Notes under the pieces: generated by a model
What the model was told of the DNA's origin: nothing
Seen by the model: only the letters and a program-made list of their open reading frames with translations
Database searches by the model: none
Source: Staphylococcus lutrae
GTDB lineage: Bacteria > Bacillota > Bacilli > Staphylococcales > Staphylococcaceae
Length of the DNA: 64,000 nucleotides
Reading direction: 5' to 3'
Assembly (NCBI RefSeq): GCF_002101335.1
Contig: NZ_CP020773.1
Span: 2,418,001-2,482,000, forward strand
Made by a program: the position numbers and the translations under genes
In this document: positions 10,155 through 19,625 of the stretch, piece by piece
Numbering within the stretch: the stretch's first letter is position 1
How the letters are laid out: each line of letters begins with the position of its first letter

Positions 10155-10853
10155 TTGTATAATGAATGGCTAGGTATCGTATCATTTTTCGTAACATTTA
10201 CTTTAATGGTGATGATGTTTCGAATATTTGGTAAATCAGGATTATATACTTGGGTCGCTATTGGCACAATAATTGCTAATATTCAAGTGATAAAAACGAT
10301 TGATATATTTACCATTTCTGCGACTTTAGGTAATGTCATGTTTGCATCGATTTATTTAGCAACGGATATTTTAAATGATATCTATGGTCGTAAAATAGCA
10401 AAAAAAGCAGTTTGGCTTGGTTTTGCATCGACTTTTATCATGATCGTTGTGATGCAAGTGTCATTAGCATTTCAACCGAGTGATGTTGACATGGCCCAAG
10501 ATGCTTTGCAATCCATATTTAATGTTGTGCCACGTATCGCGTTTGCTTCAATTATTGCTTATATTATAGGACAGCATGTAGATGTCTTTGTATTTAGTAT
10601 GATAAAAAAGGTGTTTTATACTGATCGAACATTCATCATTCGTGCTTATGGCAGTACGGCATTAAGCTCTATTGTAGATACGGCACTTTTTGTTATAATC
10701 GCATTTGCAGGAAGTTTACCCAATGGTGTCGTTTTTGAAATTTTTGTGACGACATATTTACTCAAATTATTATCTACAATTTTAAACGTTCCATTTGGTT
10801 ATTGGGCAAAATCACTCTATCGTCGCCATAAAATAAAAGATGACGTGCGGTGA
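10155..10853 (+). CDS. Queuosine precursor transporter (YhhQ/VUT family)
   Basis: 232 residues, six or more hydrophobic segments, membrane protein of the COG1738 family that imports precursors of queuosine such as preQ0/preQ1 for tRNA modification. Family features include the 'ATDILNDIYGRKIAKKAVWLG' block and a charged-residue-poor C-terminal half. It starts at TTG (10155), fixed by AGGAGG 8 nt upstream. The gene has its own promoter and a preQ1-I-like leader, which agree with the function. A rRNA-like or RNase H protein gene follows 62 nt later on the same strand. Confidence 0.9.
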   Translation: MYNEWLGIVSFFVTFTLMVMMFRIFGKSGLYTWVAIGTIIANIQVIKTIDIFTISATLGNVMFASIYLATDILNDIYGRKIAKKAVWLGFASTFIMIVVMQVSLAFQPSDVDMAQDALQSIFNVVPRIAFASIIAYIIGQHVDVFVFSMIKKVFYTDRTFIIRAYGSTALSSIVDTALFVIIAFAGSLPNGVVFEIFVTTYLLKLLSTILNVPFGYWAKSLYRRHKIKDDVR

Positions 10854-10915
10854 TCATATTGAACTGATGCGGATGTACAGTTCCTCACAAATTATACAAG
10901 TGTGGTGTATGCGGA

Positions 10916-11314
10916 TTGGCAAAAATTTATTTTGATGCTGCAACGAAAGGGAATCCCGGTTTAAGTACATGCGGTGTTGTCATTGTTACCGAAGAAAATC
11001 GTTATACGTTTACAGCTGAACTCGGTGAAATGGATAACCACACTGCCGAATGGGAAGCGCTTCTTTTTGCTTTATCACAGGCACAGACTTTAAACGTCAA
11101 GAACGCTTTGTTTTTTACAGATTCTCAGTTGATAGAAGATGCTGTCAACCGTGAATTTGTAAAAAATGTAAGATTCAAACCTTATTTAACGCGTTTTTTA
11201 CAAGATTCACAAACGTTCCAACTCACATTTGTGAAATGGATTCCTCGTACACAAAATAAAGCAGCGAATCAATTAGCTCAAAATACTTTATTTAAAGTGC
11301 TCAATCAGTCATAA
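10916..11314 (+). CDS. RNase H-like protein (YpdQ type), probably altered active site
   Basis: 132 residues with the RNase H fold. Three expected acidic residues are present: D7 (YFDAA), E45 (TAEWEAL) and D69 (FFTDSQ). The fourth, normally Asp in an N-x-x-A-D-x-L-A motif, is N118 (NKAANQLA). B. subtilis YpdQ, of the same subfamily, has been reported to lack RNase H activity, so this may be inactive or have another role. The TTG start at 10916 has no good ribosome site; the reading frame allows no better start. Probably co-transcribed with the transporter upstream and ended by the hairpin just after it. Confidence 0.75.
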   Translation: MAKIYFDAATKGNPGLSTCGVVIVTEENRYTFTAELGEMDNHTAEWEALLFALSQAQTLNVKNALFFTDSQLIEDAVNREFVKNVRFKPYLTRFLQDSQTFQLTFVKWIPRTQNKAANQLAQNTLFKVLNQS

Positions 11315-11318
11315 CATT

Positions 11319-11374
11319 AAAATAGCCACTTCAGGTGTCTTATTCAAATCAAGTCACACCGAGTGGCTATTTTT
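11319..11374. terminator. Bidirectional terminator between convergent genes
   Basis: AAAATAGCCACT and AGTGGCTATTTTT form a 12-bp stem, with an inner GGTGT/ACACC helix in the loop. A and T runs flank both sides, so it can end both the RNase H-like gene (+) and the exonuclease gene (-). Confidence 0.85.
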
Positions 11375-11379
11375 CATGT

Positions 11380-12261
11380 TTATAAATTTAAAATATATTG
11401 TTTTGAAACGAAAAGTTCATGTTGGTCTAAAACAGAGAGAACATGATTTAATTCTACTTGATGTGCCATTTGTTCGAATAAGTTTGAAATCGACAATGGG
11501 ACATGGCATTCGATAGTTGCAAGTTGTTTCGATAAATGAAGTGATGTTAAATCCTGAGTGATTTTCTTTTGCTGAGCTGCTGTGAGAGCGGAGAGATTAT
11601 CGACAACTTCTTCTACTGAGCCATATTGTTGTATCAATTTAATTGCTGTTTTTTCACCTATCCCTTTTACGCCGGGATAACCATCTGCACTATCCCCCAT
11701 AAATGCTTTTACATCAATGAGTTGACTAGGCTGTAATCCATATTCTTGCTCGAACCGTTGAAGGTCATATTTGTGATATTCGTTAAATCCTTTTTTTATT
11801 AACCAAACAGAGACCTGATCGTTTACACATTGTAACAAATCGCGATCTCCGGTAATGATATAGACTCGGTGATCCGACGACTGTGCATATGCATGTGAGA
11901 GCGTACCAATGATATCGTCAGCCTCATAGTTTTCAACCCCTACATTTAAAAAGCCTAATGCATTTGAAATGTGTTGAACTTGTCCAAATTGAGGAATCAG
12001 TTCTTCAGGAGGTGCAGGTCTATTTTGCTTGTAACCGTCAAACATTGTATTACGAAAAGTCGTTTTCCCCATATCCCAACAGACAGCAATGTGTGTTGGC
12101 TCAATGTCTCTTATAGCACTATACACATGTCTGACAAAACCTTGAGTCCCATTTGTAGGAACGCCTGTTGTATTACGCATGAAATTTTTGTGTACGCTCG
12201 TCGCATAAAAATGGCGAAATAATAGTGCCATACCATCGATAAGTAAAAGTTTCTGTGTCAT
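11380..12261 (-). CDS. 5'-3' exonuclease (YpcP/PolA-N type)
   Basis: 293 residues, similar to the 5' nuclease domain of DNA polymerase I but free-standing. Acidic metal-binding motifs are present: LLIDGMALLFR, YEADDIIG, ITGDRDLLQ and KAFMGDSADGYPGV, followed by the helix-3-turn-helix GIGEKTA. The likely role is removal of RNA primers and flaps in replication or repair, backing up Pol I. The ATG lies just after the dynamin stop, and its AAAGGA site overlaps that stop, so translation is coupled. Confidence 0.92.
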   Translation of the reverse strand: MTQKLLLIDGMALLFRHFYATSVHKNFMRNTTGVPTNGTQGFVRHVYSAIRDIEPTHIAVCWDMGKTTFRNTMFDGYKQNRPAPPEELIPQFGQVQHISNALGFLNVGVENYEADDIIGTLSHAYAQSSDHRVYIITGDRDLLQCVNDQVSVWLIKKGFNEYHKYDLQRFEQEYGLQPSQLIDVKAFMGDSADGYPGVKGIGEKTAIKLIQQYGSVEEVVDNLSALTAAQQKKITQDLTSLHLSKQLATIECHVPLSISNLFEQMAHQVELNHVLSVLDQHELFVSKQYILNL

Positions 12262-12265
12262 GTTT

Positions 12266-15200
12266 TCAATCCTTTAATTTTAATAAACGTGTTAATTTCG
12301 GTGTTTCATTTTGCAATTGTTGAATTAATGGCGCATCGATTTTTACAGCTAATGTCGTATCGATTTCGTGTCTCGCTATCGACTCGATTTGTTCAAGCTT
12401 CTCAAGCGCTCCCGCTGTTAATTTTGTTAACATTTCTTCGAGTGCATAACGCAAATCAGCCAATTTTGGTTGTAATAATGCAATCGTCTCATCTTTAATC
12501 ATACTTTGTATTTGTTTTTGAACGTGGGGCTGTAAAATATTTTTCTTGGTGAGTTGTTTCGGTAAACCATTTAACATTTCTTCCAATGCCAAATTTAAAT
12601 AAGGTGTTTCTACATTTGCAACGTCAACGGGTTCGATCTCTGGGAGCAAAATGTGATATTGCTGGAATGACTTGATTTTAGGCGCTGTTTCTTGTTGGAG
12701 TGCTTGATTAAAATAATATTTAATTCTTTCCATAAGCAGTGTCTGTTCTAAATACAATTTTTGCTGTATTTGATTTAAAAATATTTTTGTAGATAATCGG
12801 ATTTCTTCATTAAAGTTTGATGTATTGGTCATTTGTGAATTATAAACAGCTTTAACATCATCCAACAATTGAATCTTTAAACGTTCATTCAGATGGTACA
12901 TTTGATCTTCAATTTCATTGATTATTTTTTGTTGAATTGTATCCAACTGTTGAGGATTAAAAAGCGCTTTTTGTCGCATTTGTCGTAGCGCGTGTTGATT
13001 ACGTTCTATTTTTTCTGCGTTTGAAATATGATTGTGGATCATCTCGTTGTACGACTGTTGAATGAAGCGGAACTGGTCATATATTTTCAATTCTAGGAGA
13101 TGCTTAGAAGCAACTTCTGAAAAATGGTTGATGCTCGCTTTTAGCTGTGCAATGCCATCATCATGACCTTTTGTTAATGCGAGTCGACTCGATACGTCAA
13201 AAATTTCAGGTTCTAACTGTAATTGTTTGAGCGCATCAGTGACGTATTGATAAACTGCTGTTTTTTCTTTTTCGTTTTCAGCCAAATCGGTGGCATTAAT
13301 GACCATTTTGAAAACTTGATTAGTTTTTAATTGATTCATTGCTTTCATATGCGTGATAAATGATTTGTCATTATCTGTGAATGCATGATTGAAATAACTT
13401 ACATATACAATTAAATCAGAACGGGTTAAAATTTTCTCCGTTTCATTTGTATGGCGTTGATTATTTGAGTGTAAGCCGAGTGAATCAATGATGATTTTAT
13501 CTTTCAGCCAATCCATTGGGAGTCTTAAATGAACCGTTTGAACAAAAGTTGCAAATTCATCGTTGGCAGACCATTTTTGAATGTCTTCAACTTGAATGTC
13601 ATGTTGGAAACCTTTAGCAATATAGGATTGGTATAAAGGATAATGTTTTTCAATCGCTTGAATCAATGCTAAATGACTCTTTTCAATTTTAGATTTTATT
13701 CGTGTTGTATCACTTTCTAAAAATGTCTCGATACGATCGAAATGAAGCCCCTCTAATTCAAAGATATGGTTGATTTCTTGTAGCAACGTTTCCGGTGTTT
13801 TAAATGTAATAAAATGTGTGTCTCCGTACGTAATCTCTGTTGTCGCAGCTGTCGTTGGATTTGGAGAACTTGTTAAATACATACCGCCTAACATGGCGTT
13901 GATGAGGCTACTTTTACCCGCACTAAAAGTTCCGAAAACACCGATTTTAATCTTTTGATTTTGCATTCGAGTTAGCGTATCTTCAATATCTTGGACTGTC
14001 GATTGAAACAACGGGATTTTTTTAACGATGTCCAATGCTTTCGACAATTGTGAAACAGCGTGTGTTGTTCCGGTATCCAAGACGTCTGCTTGTTGTTTTT
14101 GGTCTGTTTGTATCGCACGGGTGTGATTTTTAGGTTGGAATTGAATTTCCGTACGATCGATTAAGCGGTCTAAAGAATCTTCCATATGAATATAATAATG
14201 TCGGTAATTTTCAGTTTTTAATGAATGCTGTAATTCCCGTAACGTCACAAAACGTGTGAAAAGCGAATCATCATTTGATTCATCTACGAGATGTTCATCT
14301 GCATGTACTTTATGAATGATGGATTCATCCAACGGTGCAGTTTCCTTTAAAATAAATTGTTTAATCGCTTTCATTAATGCTTGCGAATATGTGAGTACAT
14401 ACTGATTTGTAATTTGAATTTGAGTTTGATAACTAGAGGTTATTAACTCGGTAGGAAGTACAATTTGATGATTTAATATACGTTTATTCAGTGATGAATC
14501 ATTAATAAAGCGAGTCAGAAAAGACAAATCATCTTGCATAGGCTTACCGATTTGATGATCAACTTTATCCTGAAGTGCTTCTCTTAAAGTGTTTAAACGT
14601 GTTTGACGTTCTTCGGCTGTCTTTTTCTTTTTGTTAAACAGCCCCCCTACTTTGAAATCCTTTGTCATGCTCTCGAGATAAAATCGAATGTATTCTCGCA
14701 TGTCGTGCGTCATAATATAGGCATTATCGATAATGGAGAGCCGTTTGTCCTTTAAATAACGTTTTAAAGCTGAAGCATCATTAAGTAATTGTGCTTCTTC
14801 ACTTAGGACTTCATTCTGTTGTTGGACTTGATAGGCACGATCGAATTGTGCTGCTTCAACGTTGAGTTGTTCAAGGATGTCATCCATTTCATGTTGTAAA
14901 TAATCAAGTTGATGTTGTTGAATGAATCGTTTCATACGATCAACGTACACATCGATGGATTCTCTATTTTGATCTTGTCGGATCATAAACGCACGCAATT
15001 CATCAAATTGGTTGGCCGGATGATCAAATTTTGTAATGTAAAACGTTGCTAACAATTCAATATCCCAGTCTGTTATAGATTGTTGTACGCGTTTCTGGAA
15101 CGTTTCGAAATGAATTTCTGTTTCATCATGTTTATCGATTTGGTTGATAATAAAGACGACAGGTACACCTGTTTGGTTCAGTCGTTTCATAAATTTAAAG

Positions 15201-15724
15201 TTGAGTTCAGATTGGACATGATGATAATCCACTGTATAAAATACGATGTTGCTCGTATAAAGAAATTGTTCTGTCTGCATACTGTGGGATTGTACATTTG
15301 AATCAACGCCTGGTGTGTCTTGAAATGTGAAGCCGTCGTGAAAAATATCGCTTTGAATTCGAATATCAATGGACTCTACATCATAGTTTTGTCGGTTCAT
15401 TTCTTTAACCGCTTCGTAATTATCAAGATGTGTATAGCGTTGACCGACGATATTTGCTGTTATACCTGTTTCTTCAGCAATAGTGACGAGTGCTGTGTTA
15501 CTCGTCGTTGGTACCGGTGAACTTGGTAAAATATCTTCACCTATGAGGCGGTTAATGACCGTAGATTTACCCGCAGAAAAGTGCCCGACAAAGGACATCG
15601 TGTACTGATTTAAATAGACTTTCTTTATCATTTGATTAATCGTATGTATTAATGCGGCGTGGTCAGATTTCTCGACTTCCTTTTTTAATTTATATAAAAT
15701 ATCCAATTGTTTTTCGTTATGCAT
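12266..15724 (-). CDS. Double dynamin-like GTPase (DynA/YpbR)
   Basis: 1152 residues, a fusion of two dynamin units. The first GTPase has GHFSAGKSTVINRL (about 46-60), DTPGV and NQID; the second has GTFSAGKSSLIN near residue 600, followed by a less standard G3 (DSLGL). Long helical stretches after each G domain form the stalks and membrane-binding parts. B. subtilis DynA tethers and fuses membranes and protects cells from pore-forming agents and phage; a similar role is inferred. It is the first gene of a two-gene unit with the exonuclease. No frameshift seen over 3.4 kb. Confidence 0.93.
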   Translation of the reverse strand: MHNEKQLDILYKLKKEVEKSDHAALIHTINQMIKKVYLNQYTMSFVGHFSAGKSTVINRLIGEDILPSSPVPTTSNTALVTIAEETGITANIVGQRYTHLDNYEAVKEMNRQNYDVESIDIRIQSDIFHDGFTFQDTPGVDSNVQSHSMQTEQFLYTSNIVFYTVDYHHVQSELNFKFMKRLNQTGVPVVFIINQIDKHDETEIHFETFQKRVQQSITDWDIELLATFYITKFDHPANQFDELRAFMIRQDQNRESIDVYVDRMKRFIQQHQLDYLQHEMDDILEQLNVEAAQFDRAYQVQQQNEVLSEEAQLLNDASALKRYLKDKRLSIIDNAYIMTHDMREYIRFYLESMTKDFKVGGLFNKKKKTAEERQTRLNTLREALQDKVDHQIGKPMQDDLSFLTRFINDSSLNKRILNHQIVLPTELITSSYQTQIQITNQYVLTYSQALMKAIKQFILKETAPLDESIIHKVHADEHLVDESNDDSLFTRFVTLRELQHSLKTENYRHYYIHMEDSLDRLIDRTEIQFQPKNHTRAIQTDQKQQADVLDTGTTHAVSQLSKALDIVKKIPLFQSTVQDIEDTLTRMQNQKIKIGVFGTFSAGKSSLINAMLGGMYLTSSPNPTTAATTEITYGDTHFITFKTPETLLQEINHIFELEGLHFDRIETFLESDTTRIKSKIEKSHLALIQAIEKHYPLYQSYIAKGFQHDIQVEDIQKWSANDEFATFVQTVHLRLPMDWLKDKIIIDSLGLHSNNQRHTNETEKILTRSDLIVYVSYFNHAFTDNDKSFITHMKAMNQLKTNQVFKMVINATDLAENEKEKTAVYQYVTDALKQLQLEPEIFDVSSRLALTKGHDDGIAQLKASINHFSEVASKHLLELKIYDQFRFIQQSYNEMIHNHISNAEKIERNQHALRQMRQKALFNPQQLDTIQQKIINEIEDQMYHLNERLKIQLLDDVKAVYNSQMTNTSNFNEEIRLSTKIFLNQIQQKLYLEQTLLMERIKYYFNQALQQETAPKIKSFQQYHILLPEIEPVDVANVETPYLNLALEEMLNGLPKQLTKKNILQPHVQKQIQSMIKDETIALLQPKLADLRYALEEMLTKLTAGALEKLEQIESIARHEIDTTLAVKIDAPLIQQLQNETPKLTRLLKLKD

Positions 15725-16049
15725 AGATATTTGATTCCCCTTGTTAAAAACGTCTATATATTATTATATGAGTTTAACAAAATAAATGCTATGCCGTTGT
15801 TTAAAAATATCGTTCATGTTTTTTAAAATATGGAATGCCGTTTGCGGGTCGATGGTGGATGTCCGGATAAATTGGCGATAAATAAAGCAAATGATGAGGT
15901 GACGTATGATTGGGGCATGGTGAACGCCCCAATCAAAACGACCGTGGAAATGAGGAAATACAAGTCAATGTGGCTAAGACCATACGACCACATGACGACA
16001 AGGAGATGCGTTTGATTTTGAATCATTTTGAATGCAATGCACATCACAG
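15725..16049. other. Gap after rarD with one weak candidate ORF and a hairpin
   Basis: 325 nt between the rarD stop and the dynamin start. It contains a perfect 9-bp inverted repeat, GATTGGGGC / GCCCCAATC (15908-15934, 9-nt loop), without a T run, and a hydrophobic minus-strand reading frame described separately. No clear terminator for rarD was found. Confidence 0.5.
15823..16044 (-). CDS. Possible small membrane protein
   Basis: 73 codons from ATG at 16044, just 5 nt after the rarD stop, with one or two hydrophobic stretches (for example HIDLYFLISTVVLIGAF). The position suggests coupling to rarD. Against it: no ribosome site is visible, and it matches nothing I know. It could be chance or a decayed gene. 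Confidence 0.22.
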   Translation of the reverse strand: MCIAFKMIQNQTHLLVVMWSYGLSHIDLYFLISTVVLIGAFTMPQSYVTSSFALFIANLSGHPPSTRKRHSIF

Positions 16050-16958
16050 TTAAATGCGTTGTTGGGGACGTTTTCTCAATTTCACGATTTGTGATATGAC
16101 ATATACGAGAATACCGAGCCAAATTAAACTAAAGGTAATGAATTGGTCCATATTAAAGGGTTCTTTGAAAACGAAAATACCAAGTAAAAAAATTAAAGTA
16201 GGACCTACATATTGGATGAACCCCATTAAAGATAATGGAATACGAATTGCGCCTTCCGAAAAGGCGATTAAAGGCAAAGCTGTCACTGCACCCGAAAAAA
16301 GGATCCAAAACGTTGACATATTCCATCCAAGGCTGAGCTGAGACGTTTGGCTTACAAAAATTAAATAAATGATCGCCATCGGAGCCGTTGATAATGACTC
16401 AATCGTAATACTACTGAGTGCGGGCATCGGAACGAGCTTTTTCAACAGCCCATAGATGCCAAACGAAAATGCTAATATAAGTGATATATATGGGAAATCG
16501 CCTACTTTAAACGTCATATATACAACACCTAACACAACAAAGGTTATCGCAAGCCATTCTACACGATTAAAGCGTTCTTTAAAGAAAATCATTGATAATA
16601 CAATGCTGACAAGGGGATTGATATAATACCCTAAACTGGTCTGAAGCACATATCCAGCATCAATTGCAAAAATAAAAGTGCCCCAATTCAGTGTTACAAT
16701 ATACCCGGCAAAAATGATAATGAATAACTTTTTCGGATGCGCAATTAATACTGATACATCTTGTGAAAATTGATGCCATTGCTTAATTAGTGGTAATACA
16801 ATAAGCATGAAGAGCAATGACAATATAATGCGATACATCAATGTTTCGATGGGACGAATATCATGGATGAGTGCCCAATATAATGGGAGCGTCCCCCACA
16901 TAACATAAGATAATAAAGCGAAAAAGATACCGCATTTAAATGATGAATTTTGATGCAA
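16050..16958 (-). CDS. rarD: RarD-type EamA-family transporter
   Basis: 302 residues with about ten hydrophobic segments in the two-repeat layout of EamA/DMT transporters. The N-terminal block GIFFALLSYVMWGTLPLYW and 'RIILSLLFMLIV' are typical of RarD. RarD was first linked to chloramphenicol sensitivity, but its substrate is not firmly known. It starts at TTG (16958) with a six-G ribosome site 6 nt upstream. It follows the rRNA methyltransferase (ypsC-like) by about 33 nt... in the same direction and may be read from the same transcript. Confidence 0.85.
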   Translation of the reverse strand: MHQNSSFKCGIFFALLSYVMWGTLPLYWALIHDIRPIETLMYRIILSLLFMLIVLPLIKQWHQFSQDVSVLIAHPKKLFIIIFAGYIVTLNWGTFIFAIDAGYVLQTSLGYYINPLVSIVLSMIFFKERFNRVEWLAITFVVLGVVYMTFKVGDFPYISLILAFSFGIYGLLKKLVPMPALSSITIESLSTAPMAIIYLIFVSQTSQLSLGWNMSTFWILFSGAVTALPLIAFSEGAIRIPLSLMGFIQYVGPTLIFLLGIFVFKEPFNMDQFITFSLIWLGILVYVISQIVKLRKRPQQRI

Positions 16959-16991
16959 AGTACGCCCCCCTATTTTCTATAGTATTTTAAA

Positions 16992-18113
16992 TTATTGTTT
17001 TGCCCAATATTGGTAATATGTTGTTTCGATATAACCATTAAATAATTTACGACGCTTTGTCGCTTTGCGGTTAACTAAATGTTCAAAAGTTTTATAACTT
17101 GTCATAATGTATAATGACAAACTTGGATGGTTGTTCATCAGTACCCCTAAGTAGCGGTACATTTCTTCAACTTGTTCTCGATCTCCAATACGTTCACCAT
17201 AAGGAGGGTTACCAATTAATGCGATAGGTCCTTCATGATGAATTGTCAATGTGTTCACGTCTCGAACCTCAAATTGAATGATATCTCCTACGCCAACTTC
17301 ATCCGCATTGCGTTGTGCAATTTTAATCATTTCAGGATCGATGTCCGAGGCATAAATGGTCACTTCTTTGTCATAATCTGCTAATGCGTCAGCTTCGGCA
17401 CGTAGTTGCTCATAGAGCCCCTCAGGAATCAGTTGCCATTGTTCTGAAACGAAATTACGATTAAAGCCTGGCGCGATATTTTGTGCAATTAAACAAGCTT
17501 CAATGGCAATCGTCCCAGAGCCACAAAACGGGTCGATTAAAGGCGTGTCGCCAGTCCAATTTGCGAGTTTTACTAAACTTGCTGCTAATGTTTCTTTGAT
17601 AGGCGCCTCCCCTTGTGCAAGACGATACCCCCGCTTGTTTAAACCGGAGCCAGATGTATCAATTGTCAACAGGACTTGATCCTTAAGGATAACCACCTCT
17701 ATGGGATATTTAGCGCCAGATTCATCTAACCATCCTGAAACTTGATGCGCGTGTTTGAGACGTTCTACAATTGCTTTTTTAGTAATCGCTTGAACATCAG
17801 GTACACTAAATAATTTTGATTTTAAACTGCGCCCTTGAACTGGAAATTGCCCATCTGCAGGAATATATTGTTCCCAAGGTAGGCTTTTGGTCTGTTCAAA
17901 AAGGTCATCAAAAGTTGTCGCTTCAAATTGACCGACGATGAGTTTGACGCGATCAGCTGTTCGTAGCCATAAATTGGTTTTGACAATTGCTGAAGCATCT
18001 CCTTCAAAATATATACGGCCATTTTCGACGCGTGTGTCGAATCCAAGAGACTGAACTTCTTTCGCTACGATTGCTTCTAATCCCATTGGGCACACTGCTA
18101 ATAATTGATACAC
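16992..18113 (-). CDS. THUMP-domain RNA methyltransferase (YpsC/RlmL-like)
   Basis: 373 residues. The N-terminal ferredoxin-like plus THUMP part (about 1-160) binds RNA; the C-terminal Rossmann domain has the SAM motif DPFCGSGTIAIEA and the catalytic NPPYGERIG motif for N2-guanine methylation. It matches the RlmL half of E. coli RlmKL, which methylates 23S rRNA G2445, and B. subtilis YpsC; the exact target is inferred. It starts at GTG with AAAGGAGG upstream. In staphylococci it lies beside rnpB, as here. Confidence 0.9.
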   Translation of the reverse strand: MYQLLAVCPMGLEAIVAKEVQSLGFDTRVENGRIYFEGDASAIVKTNLWLRTADRVKLIVGQFEATTFDDLFEQTKSLPWEQYIPADGQFPVQGRSLKSKLFSVPDVQAITKKAIVERLKHAHQVSGWLDESGAKYPIEVVILKDQVLLTIDTSGSGLNKRGYRLAQGEAPIKETLAASLVKLANWTGDTPLIDPFCGSGTIAIEACLIAQNIAPGFNRNFVSEQWQLIPEGLYEQLRAEADALADYDKEVTIYASDIDPEMIKIAQRNADEVGVGDIIQFEVRDVNTLTIHHEGPIALIGNPPYGERIGDREQVEEMYRYLGVLMNNHPSLSLYIMTSYKTFEHLVNRKATKRRKLFNGYIETTYYQYWAKQ

Positions 18114-18239
18114 GAAAATTCCTCCTTTAAATCATACGGTATATTAAACGTTTTTATTTCATAATAGTGCGATGCATGATTACAAATCAAGCTGTCGATC
18201 GGTGTCTATTGCTATCGTTTTGAGTGTAAACATATTGAA

Positions 18240-18264
18240 GGGCTGGAACATGACGTTCCAGCCC
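18240..18264 (-). terminator. Terminator after rnpB
   Basis: A perfect 10-bp stem, GGGCTGGAAC / GTTCCAGCCC, with a 5-nt loop, 14 nt past the 3' end of rnpB. The T tract on the minus strand is broken (TTCAATATG) but the stem is strong. Confidence 0.7.
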
Positions 18265-18278
18265 TATGTGTACTAGTA

Positions 18279-18678
18279 AGGATATTTCTATAAGCCATGT
18301 TCTGTACTGATGTACTCATCGCGTGTACTAGTTACACTGGTACCTCAGCTGTAATCATCTGTCTGAAAAGCATGCTATACTTTTCCTCGTCTATACGTTC
18401 AATTCCGTTAGACAAGTGCTCCTACCCAATTTGGATTGCTCACTCGAGGGGTTTACCGCGTTCCACCCTTATTATTTCTAATAAAGCTACGTCACTGTGG
18501 CACTTTCAAATTAATGTAACCTTATCGTAAGACTTAGGTTAGGTCATTGCCGTCAATATTCACATATTGCCTTGACTTATGGTTTCATCAAGCACGAACA
18601 CTACAGTCGTCGCAGACTGTGTGAGCATGGACTTTCCTCTATATGTTGACCATATAGCGATTACACGAAATATCCTTA
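18279..18678 (-). ncRNA. rnpB: RNase P RNA, bacterial type B
   Basis: About 400 nt. The ends pair as helix P1 (AAGGATATTT with AAATATCCTT). Inside, on the minus strand, are the universal blocks GAGGAAAGTCC near the 5' part, the GGGTGGAACGCGGTAAACCCC stretch region, and the AGACAGATGATTACAGCT-type 3' region before GGCTTATAG. The size and order match low-GC Gram-positive type B RNA. It is the catalytic RNA that trims the 5' ends of pre-tRNAs. It sits between ypsC and gpsB as in S. aureus. Confidence 0.95.
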
Positions 18679-18681
18679 AAA

Positions 18682-18709
18682 ATTATAGCATCTTTCTATA
18701 AAAAAGCAA
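18682..18709 (-). promoter_or_regulatory. rnpB promoter
   Basis: On the minus strand TTGCTT (18704-18709) and TATAAT (18682-18687), 16 nt apart, place the start a few bases before the P1 helix. It lies between the gpsB stop and rnpB. Confidence 0.75.
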
Positions 18710-18712
18710 TCC

Positions 18713-19048
18713 TCATTTGCCGAAGACAGCTTTTTCAAGATTTGAAATACGTTTTAAAATATCTACATTATTATTCTGGTTTGAACTTTGACTTGCGAAA
18801 CTCTTATTATCTTGAGGTCTACTAGAGGCAACACGGATACGTAAATCTTCAATTTCTTTTTTTAACTTGTGATTTTCTTCAGATAATTTGATGACTTCAT
18901 TATTTAAGTCGGACATCTTTTGATAATCTGCAATAATATCGTCCAAAAAAGCATCAACTTCTTGTGGACGGTAACCGCGAACCATCGTTTTTTCAAAATC
19001 TTTTTCATAAATGTCTTTTGCTGATAGTTTTAACGAAACATCTGACAT
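18713..19048 (-). CDS. gpsB: Cell division protein GpsB
   Basis: 111 residues from the ATG at 19048, which has GAGGTGG upstream; the longer in-frame start lacks support. N-terminal DivIVA-like membrane- and partner-binding domain ([11 protein letters not shown] ... [13 protein letters not shown]), then a coiled coil, then a short C-terminal helix joined by a Ser/Asn/Gln-rich linker. GpsB links wall synthesis enzymes to the division site and, in S. aureus, influences FtsZ. It fits with recU-pbp2 immediately divergent. Confidence 0.95.
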   Translation of the reverse strand: MSDVSLKLSAKDIYEKDFEKTMVRGYRPQEVDAFLDDIIADYQKMSDLNNEVIKLSEENHKLKKEIEDLRIRVASSRPQDNKSFASQSSNQNNNVDILKRISNLEKAVFGK

Positions 19049-19067
19049 TTGTTCCACCTCATTTGAT

Positions 19068-19625
19068 TTAAATTTCATCTGACCACTGTAAATCATTGAT
19101 AAAGTTCGTAATTTCGTCAAACGTCACAATATCACAAGTATAGTTTGTTTTTTCAACAAAATCAACTAACTTTTGTTTAAAGAATTGTGAACTTGCGGGT
19201 TGTATGTCGTCATAAATCAAGACAGTGATATCAGTATGATCTAACATAAATTGGTCGGCTTGTTGAAATTGAAAAGGCCCCTGATAAGGTTGTTGAAATA
19301 CACTGTTAACGTAATCGCTCTCTGCAACGATGCGTTGGTATTTCATTTGATTGTTCTCATTCCACTTGGAGGTGTGCTCGAGAAAAGGTGTAATGACACC
19401 AAGCTTTATTTCCGGATACGTTTGTTTAAGTGCAATCACACATTCAGCCGCCCACAATTCAATCCCTAACTGCCCTTGAATGAGTACCCATTCTAATCCT
19501 TCTTCTATATATTGGATTAACTTTTGTGTAATCAACTTTTTAAGATAAGTGACTTCGGGCCTGTTATCATTAAAAATCTGTAATTCATAAGATTTATAAC
19601 CTGTGATATACATCGTTTTATACAT
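19068..19625 (-). CDS. YpsA-family (DUF1273) protein
   Basis: 185 residues with a SLOG/Rossmann-like nucleotide-binding fold: [10 protein letters not shown] at the start, '[19 protein letters not shown]' and the C-terminal '[11 protein letters not shown]' are family blocks. YpsA of B. subtilis affects cell division and oxidative stress tolerance; S. aureus YpsA also affects division. The ATG at 19625 overlaps the stop of the DUF1798 gene by 8 nt; a GTG at 19634 is an alternative. No separate ribosome site, so translation is probably coupled. Confidence 0.85.
   Translation of the reverse strand: MYKTMYITGYKSYELQIFNDNRPEVTYLKKLITQKLIQYIEEGLEWVLIQGQLGIELWAAECVIALKQTYPEIKLGVITPFLEHTSKWNENNQMKYQRIVAESDYVNSVFQQPYQGPFQFQQADQFMLDHTDITVLIYDDIQPASSQFFKQKLVDFVEKTNYTCDIVTFDEITNFINDLQWSDEI

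Noticed and set aside
12266-15724. Dynamin reading frame as an artefactual fusion
   Set aside because: Tandem dynamin units are the normal form of DynA; continuous frame and length fit.
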